A DNA stretch of 64,000 nt from SIG622 sp045600125 (GTDB lineage: Bacteria; Bacillota; Clostridia; Oscillospirales; CAG-382). The notes beneath the pieces are model-generated. The model was not told the origin of the DNA and made no database searches. It worked only from the letters and a program-made list of their open reading frames with translations. A program made the position numbers and the translations under genes. Numbering within the stretch: position 1 is the first letter of the stretch; every line of letters begins with the position of its first letter. The stretch spans positions 19,864-83,863 of the forward strand of contig JAZRXH010000155.1 in the NCBI GenBank assembly GCA_045600125.1. Direction: 5' to 3'. This document shows positions 59,619 through 64,000 of the stretch, one piece after another.

Positions 59619-60542
59619 ATGGCAAGCTATGATATCGTTATCGTCGGTGGTGGACCTGCGGGACTTACGGCGGCGCTGTACTGCGCAAGAGCAGGGAAGA
59701 GCGTCTGCATTCTTGAAAGGAACATCACCGGCGGACAGATCGTCTATGCTCCCCTCGTGGAGAATTACCCGGGACTTCCCGGCATGTCCGGTCAGAGCTT
59801 TGCCGATGCTTTGACGTCACAGGTCGAAGCCCTCGGCGTGGAGATTGCCTATGAGGAAGCCCTTTCGGTGCTTCCCGCAAAAGGTACGGCAGAAACGAAG
59901 GTAGTCACCGACTGCGGCGAGTATACCTGCCGCGCGGTCATTATCGCCGCCGGTACCTCCCACCGGACGCTCGGGCTTGAAAACGAGGACGAGCTTGTGG
60001 GAGCGGGCATCTCCTACTGCGCCATCTGCGACGGCGCCTTCTACAAGGATAAAAAAGTCTGTGTCATCGGCGGCGGCAATACCGCTTTGCAGGAAGCCAT
60101 CTTCCTCTCGGATCTTTGCCGTGAGGTAACGCTCATCCACCGAAGGGATGCCTTCCGGGCGGACGCAGCTCTTGTGGAACGCTTCAAGGCAAAGGGCAGT
60201 GCCAGAATGCTCCTCGATACCACCGTGAAGAGCCTTATCACCAAGGACGGCTCGGTATGCGGCATCGTGACCGATACAAAGGGAAAAACGGAAGAGCACG
60301 AAACCGATTGCCTCTTCGTTGCCGTGGGCAATACGCCCAATACAGCCCCCTTTGACGTCCTCGGCATCACCGGAGACAGCGGCTTTTTCAAGAGCACCGA
60401 GAGCGGAAAAACGGCCTATCCCGACGTGTTCGTCGCCGGGGATTGCCGGGAAAAGGCGGTAAGACAGCTTACTACCGCCTGCGCCGACGGAGCAAATGCC
60501 GCAACAGGCGCCTGCGAGTACGTGGATTCTCTGAAAGCGTGA
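59619..60542 (+). CDS. trxB: Thioredoxin reductase-like flavoprotein
   Basis: The 307-residue protein has FAD motif VIVGGGPAGLTAALYCARAG, the redox pair CAICD (Cys134, Cys137), NADPH motif VIGGGNTALQEA and the C-terminal VFVAGDCREK. It would pass electrons from NADPH to a thioredoxin-like partner. ATG 59619 was chosen; TTG 59607 would overlap the nrdD stop but is too close to GAGAGG. Its place right after nrdD with its redoxin domain suggests it reduces that domain. Confidence 0.94.
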   Translation: MASYDIVIVGGGPAGLTAALYCARAGKSVCILERNITGGQIVYAPLVENYPGLPGMSGQSFADALTSQVEALGVEIAYEEALSVLPAKGTAETKVVTDCGEYTCRAVIIAAGTSHRTLGLENEDELVGAGISYCAICDGAFYKDKKVCVIGGGNTALQEAIFLSDLCREVTLIHRRDAFRADAALVERFKAKGSARMLLDTTVKSLITKDGSVCGIVTDTKGKTEEHETDCLFVAVGNTPNTAPFDVLGITGDSGFFKSTESGKTAYPDVFVAGDCREKAVRQLTTACADGANAATGACEYVDSLKA

Positions 60543-60573
60543 GTGAAACGCTCTGTATGAATACAGAATAATA

Positions 60574-60611
60574 GCGGGGACGGATCGGTCATACGGTCCG
60601 TCCCCGCTTTT
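60574..60611 (+). terminator. Terminator of nrdD-trxB
   Basis: An 11-bp stem GCGGGGACGGA/TCCGTCCCCGC followed by four T. A small hairpin (TCTGTAT/ATACAGA) lies just before. Confidence 0.92.
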
Positions 60612-60714
60612 GCCGCAGGATCGTTCAAAAGAAGGCGGGCGTCCCGCCCGGAAAAGATTCCTCAGCTTCTGACGGCTTTGGAACAGGCGGGGAAAATGCG
60701 CTTTTTTTATTTCT

Positions 60715-61290
60715 TCAGGCGTTACGGTACATATCGTACACCACGTACCCGCCCTTTCCTTTCAGCGAGCCGGGGAAGGTCTCCATCGCCATCTGACACC
60801 GCGGCTCGATCATAGGGTAGCCGCTCACGGGGTAGATGCCGTACTCGGAGGAGGTACAGAAGCCCACGGTATTGTAGAACTTGTTGTTTCCTTCGACGAT
60901 GATTCCCTTATAGCCCCTCTTTTTCACTTCCTCAATGCCGAGCTTCAGCATCGCCGTACCGACGCCCTGCCGCAGATAATCGGCGTGGACCGATACCGGG
61001 GCGAGCATGACGATATCCGTTTCCTTCGCACCGCCGTGCCCGCCCTCCGGTGTCCTTGACAGCGGGAAGCGGGAAAACAGAAAATGACCGACGATCCCGC
61101 CGTCTTTTTCCGCAACAAGCGAAAGCTCCGGTATGCGGTATTCGGAATCCCTTATTTCCTCAATCAGCGCCACGATGTCGGTGCCGTCGGAGTAGTCTGT
61201 CCCTTCCCGGAAGGAACGGAGCACCAGCGATACGATGTCCTTGTAATCCCCGTGCGTTTCGGGACGAATGGTTATCTTTTGATCGTTCAT
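60715..61290 (-). CDS. GNAT-family N-acetyltransferase
   Basis: The 191-residue protein has the GNAT acetyl-CoA motif QGVGTAML and the following VKKRGYKGIIVEGN, with the FYNTVGF motif near the end. The acceptor is unknown. ATG 61290 fits the fold start (ITIRPETHGDYKDIV). GC content is still like the main chromosome here. Confidence 0.9.
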   Translation of the reverse strand: MNDQKITIRPETHGDYKDIVSLVLRSFREGTDYSDGTDIVALIEEIRDSEYRIPELSLVAEKDGGIVGHFLFSRFPLSRTPEGGHGGAKETDIVMLAPVSVHADYLRQGVGTAMLKLGIEEVKKRGYKGIIVEGNNKFYNTVGFCTSSEYGIYPVSGYPMIEPRCQMAMETFPGSLKGKGGYVVYDMYRNA

Positions 61291-61325
61291 ATGCGTTTCC
61301 TTTTCTTAAAATCGATTGATGTATT

Positions 61326-61673
61326 TTACAGGTTGAATCGCACTCTCATCGGCTTTGCTTCGGGATGCTCTTCGAGAAAATCCATAAGGAGGAGCTTCAG
61401 ATCGTCGGTATGATCCTCGGTAAAATCTTCATAGTCGAGCTCCTTTATAAGGGAAAAGCGGCAGATGTCCGGATTTTCCTTATAGGCTTTCTGCAGAGCC
61501 CGGTTCGGCCACGAGCCGAGCTTTAACTGGAAGCCGGTGCCGTTGAAGTCGGCGACGGCGTCCTTTGACATATCGACCCACATGTCCTCGCCGCACTGCC
61601 AGCAGACGATACCCATTTTGGGGTGTCTGTTTTTGTACTGTTCTACCAGTTCTTTTTTCTTTTCCTTATCCAT
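61326..61673 (-). CDS. GIY-YIG-like protein with degenerate active site
   Basis: The 115-residue protein begins DKEKKKELVEQYKNRHPKMGIV and has LKLGSWPNRALQKAYKEN, like small clostridial GIY-YIG proteins, in which this second part is HPN-xLQ. The diagnostic GIY and YIG tripeptides are replaced by GIV and VDM, so nuclease activity is doubtful. ATG 61673 follows GGGAGGA. It overlaps the end of the next gene upstream by 8 bp. Family call is tentative. Confidence 0.6.
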   Translation of the reverse strand: MDKEKKKELVEQYKNRHPKMGIVCWQCGEDMWVDMSKDAVADFNGTGFQLKLGSWPNRALQKAYKENPDICRFSLIKELDYEDFTEDHTDDLKLLLMDFLEEHPEAKPMRVRFNL

Positions 61674-62151
61674 TCGTTTTTCCTCCCATAGCGGATAATT
61701 CTCTTTTCCGGATATACAGAGGTCCTTCTTCACCGATTTCTCCCGTCGGAATAAACCCCGATTTTTCGAGGACTTTTTGCGAGGCGATGTTGGATTCTTC
61801 CGTTTCCGCCGTGACACATGATACCTCGGGTTGATTTAATGCCCAGTCCGCAATTGAAGATACTGCTTCGGTTGCATATCCGTATCCTTGATAATTTTCG
61901 GCAATACCGTAGCCAATTTCGGTTGAGCCGTCTTCGGATATCCCCTTGAAGCAAAGCTCTCCGATGTGTGTTCCATCCTTTAATTCGATCATCCAGATGG
62001 CATACCACTCCCATTGATCCGGATGCGCAAGAGAGTCGTCCAGCATTTCCGTGTAAGCAGCTTTCAGGACATCCACGGTCTGGTCCACAATAAACGCTTC
62101 CATCTGCCCTTTGGAAGCAGGATATATTTTCAAACGTTTTGTTTCTATCAT
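61666..62151 (-). CDS. RimJ/RimL-type GNAT acetyltransferase
   Basis: The 161-residue protein begins IETKRLKIYPAS and has IGYGIAENYQGYGYATEAV, acetyl-CoA-site of RimJ/RimL-like GNATs, with NIASQKVLEKSGF. Substrate unknown. It overlaps the hydrolase gene upstream by 4 bp (ATGA), so translation is coupled. Confidence 0.9.
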   Translation of the reverse strand: MIETKRLKIYPASKGQMEAFIVDQTVDVLKAAYTEMLDDSLAHPDQWEWYAIWMIELKDGTHIGELCFKGISEDGSTEIGYGIAENYQGYGYATEAVSSIADWALNQPEVSCVTAETEESNIASQKVLEKSGFIPTGEIGEEGPLYIRKRELSAMGGKTNG

Positions 62152-62897
62152 ATTCCCTCGTTTAATAATGAGATAAATTCATCAATATTGCTCATCATGG
62201 CAGGATGTCCGCCATGCACAAAAATGTGTGACTTTGCCATACCGGTTCTTTCGCAGATCTCCGCAAAAAGCTTTTCGTAATGACCTTTCGGGAACATCTC
62301 GTCTTCCTCGCTGCCGGTAAGCAACAGTTTAACTTTCAGTTCTTCTATGGGTTTATGGAAGAATGAGCCTATCGAATTTGCGTGAGCGATTACTGCTTCC
62401 GTATCAGCATCGACAACGCTTTCCCAGTCATCCCCATGCAAAGCTTTCAGCATCGAACGAAACCCCGCGTTTTGTTTGGCGGAGATTCGTCCCATACGTA
62501 TCTGTTCTGTAAGCTTTGGATCGGCATTCAACCCCTCAAAGCTGTCAGCAACAACGCATTCAACAAGCTCCGGCTTCTCCAGTGCAACGTTGATCGCTGC
62601 AAGTGCGCCGCCGCTGCATCCGATCATTTTTACTTTGGAAAGCTTCAGTTCATCACAAAGAGCACCGACCTGCATAGCCCATTCATACCATAGATCAGCG
62701 GACCACTCGTTCATTCTGTCAGACTGACCACAGCCCAAGAAGTCCAACGTGATTATATGATACTTCTCTGCAAGCATAGGAATCACCGGTGTGAAGAACT
62801 TCCCGGAAACCGTGTTGCCGTGTAACAGTACAAGTACTTCACCGCTTCCGTGTTCTTCGTAATAAATCCTTTTTCTGTTATACTTGAAAAAACTCAT
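62148..62897 (-). CDS. Alpha/beta hydrolase
   Basis: The 249-residue protein has LLHGNTVSGKFF (oxyanion hole), nucleophile elbow GCSGGA, and a catalytic His in HGGHPAMM. It is a single-domain esterase-type hydrolase with no signal peptide. Substrate unknown. ATG 62897. It is more A/T-rich than the main part of the window. Confidence 0.9.
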   Translation of the reverse strand: MSFFKYNRKRIYYEEHGSGEVLVLLHGNTVSGKFFTPVIPMLAEKYHIITLDFLGCGQSDRMNEWSADLWYEWAMQVGALCDELKLSKVKMIGCSGGALAAINVALEKPELVECVVADSFEGLNADPKLTEQIRMGRISAKQNAGFRSMLKALHGDDWESVVDADTEAVIAHANSIGSFFHKPIEELKVKLLLTGSEEDEMFPKGHYEKLFAEICERTGMAKSHIFVHGGHPAMMSNIDEFISLLNEGI

Positions 62898-62941
62898 ACG
62901 ATTCTCCCTTTTTTAGACAACGGCAATTTGAATTAACGCTA

Positions 62942-63304
62942 TTACACCGGTGTTCCGACTTCAATCAGATTTCCGTCCGGATCATAAAAGCGCACCACAC
63001 GCTGACCCCAACTGTGTGTCATCGGCAAATTTACAAACTTCGTTTCCGGGTATAATGTTTTCAGCTTCTCATAAAAAGCATCAAGGTTTTCTTCCTCAAA
63101 ATACAGCTCGCAGGCATTGTTTTGCGGAATAATATCTTTGCCGATAAAACCGCGCCAGTATTTTTCCTCCTGCAAAACAAGACCGCCGGACAGAATCATA
63201 TTGCCGTCATTATCCCGGAGTGTTTCAAGACCGAAAAGATCGTGATAATACTTCTCTGCTTGTTCTATATCTTTCACAACGAGCAAAAATCCGCTTAATT
63301 TCAT
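62942..63304 (-). CDS. VOC-family (glyoxalase/bleomycin-resistance-like) protein
   Basis: The 120-residue protein shows the vicinal oxygen chelate pattern: KLSGFLLVVKDIEQAEKYYHDLFG at the start and VVRFYDPDGNLIEVG at the end. Metal ligands and substrate cannot be assigned. ATG 63304; the next gene upstream ends 3 bp away. Confidence 0.9.
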   Translation of the reverse strand: MKLSGFLLVVKDIEQAEKYYHDLFGLETLRDNDGNMILSGGLVLQEEKYWRGFIGKDIIPQNNACELYFEEENLDAFYEKLKTLYPETKFVNLPMTHSWGQRVVRFYDPDGNLIEVGTPV

Positions 63305-63307
63305 AAT

Positions 63308-63820
63308 TTATGTTCTTCTTTCCGATTTTTTATTACTGCAATTTTTTATACTTATGATTTCTTTGAATGCGGCAGCCGTTGCGACAATACATACAACCGC
63401 CGCCCCGTATTTCACATCTGCGACATAAACCGACAGCGGCAGAAGAAACAGCAAGATCCCCGTAAGCTTATTGCCGAATGAATGCTCAACAGTCAATTTT
63501 TTCGCCTTTATGCTTGCAACGGCAATACCCGTAACTTTTATTACCGCAATTATCGCCGCCCATATCCATACCCAAAGCGGAATATTCAGTAAAGGCAGTA
63601 TTTTTACGGCATAGATAACCGCAAAAATCAAATCCGCCATGCTGTCGAGCCTTGCGCCATTTTCGCTTTCCGTGTGCAGTTTTCGCGCGACAAAGCCGTC
63701 CAGCACATCGGTTATGCCGCACAAAAGATAAAGCACAAAAAAAGGATACGAATTCGGCTTAAAAGCAAGCAATAACAGGCAAAATAATATTCGGCTGACT
63801 GTGATACTGTCGGCAACCAT
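63308..63820 (-). CDS. CDP-alcohol phosphatidyltransferase family protein
   Basis: The protein is about 170 residues with five membrane segments and the signature DGFVAR then G, D and D at the right spacing (DGx2ARx8Gx3Dx3D). It transfers a phosphatidyl group from CDP-diacylglycerol to an alcohol; glycerol phosphate, inositol or other acceptor cannot be told. ATG 63820 has GGGAG upstream; a TTG at 63868 would overlap another frame. Confidence 0.88.
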   Translation of the reverse strand: MVADSITVSRILFCLLLLAFKPNSYPFFVLYLLCGITDVLDGFVARKLHTESENGARLDSMADLIFAVIYAVKILPLLNIPLWVWIWAAIIAVIKVTGIAVASIKAKKLTVEHSFGNKLTGILLFLLPLSVYVADVKYGAAVVCIVATAAAFKEIISIKNCSNKKSERRT

Positions 63821-63886
63821 AGCCTTTATTGCTCCCACCGTTTCAGTGTCGGGAACAGCTTTTCGCAATACTCTTTCATAATCCGG

Positions 63887-64000
63887 TCATCTTCTTTCAT
63901 ACATCCGTATAAAATGCTCTGTAAACGCTTCGATTTTCTGCATAATCTCAGGCTCTTTGTCGGGCTCGCGGTCGCAAAGCAGCACAAGCGAGGATATGGG
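63887..64000 (-). CDS. 3' end of an unidentified gene, cut by the window edge
   Basis: An open frame runs off the window and ends with TGA at 63887-63889; the last 37 residues include EIMQKIEAFTEHFIRMYERR. It is too short to name. Confidence 0.5.
   Translation of the reverse strand, partial: PISSLVLLCDREPDKEPEIMQKIEAFTEHFIRMYERR

Noticed and set aside
57196..59625. 809-codon leftward frame opposite nrdD
   Set aside because: It is an exact codon-register mirror of nrdD, has no recognisable domain and no promoter, and is explained by lack of TTA, CTA and TCA codons in nrdD.
63826..63900. 24-codon leftward frame before the CDP-alcohol transferase gene
   Set aside because: Too short, no ribosome-binding site, and overlaps the end of the partial gene at the window edge.

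Overview
The window looks like a chromosomal segment of an anaerobic, spore-forming, Gram-positive bacterium of class Clostridia (Oscillospirales-like gut or rumen lineage is my inference). Evidence: Spo0A, SpoVAD and SpoVAE; HprK with ROK glucokinase; a BlaI/M56 pair; an oxygen-sensitive class III ribonucleotide reductase; the Firmicutes gene order yybS-gdpP-rplI-dnaB; AGGAGG-type ribosome-binding sites; and many sigma-A promoters of the form TTGACA-17-TATAAT. No rRNA, tRNA, insertion sequence, prophage or CRISPR array was seen. Most genes are moderately GC-rich and avoid TTA, CTA and TCA codons, which leaves long mirror-image antisense frames open.

Layout. 1-6.5 kb: a 1774-residue secreted modular protein with its own promoter and terminator, then an SGNH-type hydrolase. 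6.6-11 kb: spoVAD-spoVAE, a patatin-like lipase, and rplJ-rplL behind an attenuated L10 leader. 11.1-17 kb: a 32-bp tandem repeat, an amidase, two unrecognised genes, glucokinase, a lipoprotein and hprK. 17-31 kb: a cytoplasmic glycoside hydrolase, rpmB with a structured leader, a BlaI-type repressor with an M56-M23 fusion protein and three operator-like dyads, spo0A, cca, an inositol-phosphatase-like gene, a LacI regulator with its own operator, hom and a flavin reductase. 31-46.4 kb: a long leftward housekeeping run, ruvC-ruvA-ruvB-parC-yybS-gdpP-rplI-dnaB-tilS-ftsH-pdxK-ECF S component. 46.7-60.5 kb: a rightward run with a small secreted protein, GH28, DUF1858, trmK, a Nif3-like gene, a yybP-ykoY-type (Mn2+) riboswitch ahead of rqcH, a 3'-5' exonuclease and a CaCA-type cation antiporter, then an M16 peptidase, nrdG, nrdD and trxB. 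60.7-64 kb: a leftward, more A/T-rich group of small enzyme genes (two GNATs, a degenerate GIY-YIG-like protein, an alpha/beta hydrolase, a VOC protein, a CDP-alcohol phosphatidyltransferase) that looks like accessory cargo.

How genes work together. NrdD carries a C-terminal glutaredoxin-like domain and is followed directly by a thioredoxin-reductase-like gene, with nrdG just upstream and NrdR-box-like palindromes in front. This reads as a self-contained anaerobic dNTP-synthesis unit with its own electron supply. The riboswitch links a probable manganese signal to a ribosome quality-control factor and, a few genes on, a cation exporter. The BlaI/M56-M23 pair looks like a cell-wall-stress sensor whose sensing moiety is a peptidoglycan-peptidase-like domain. 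Coordinates, motifs and hairpins were read by eye; family names rest on recognisable motifs and were not checked by database search.
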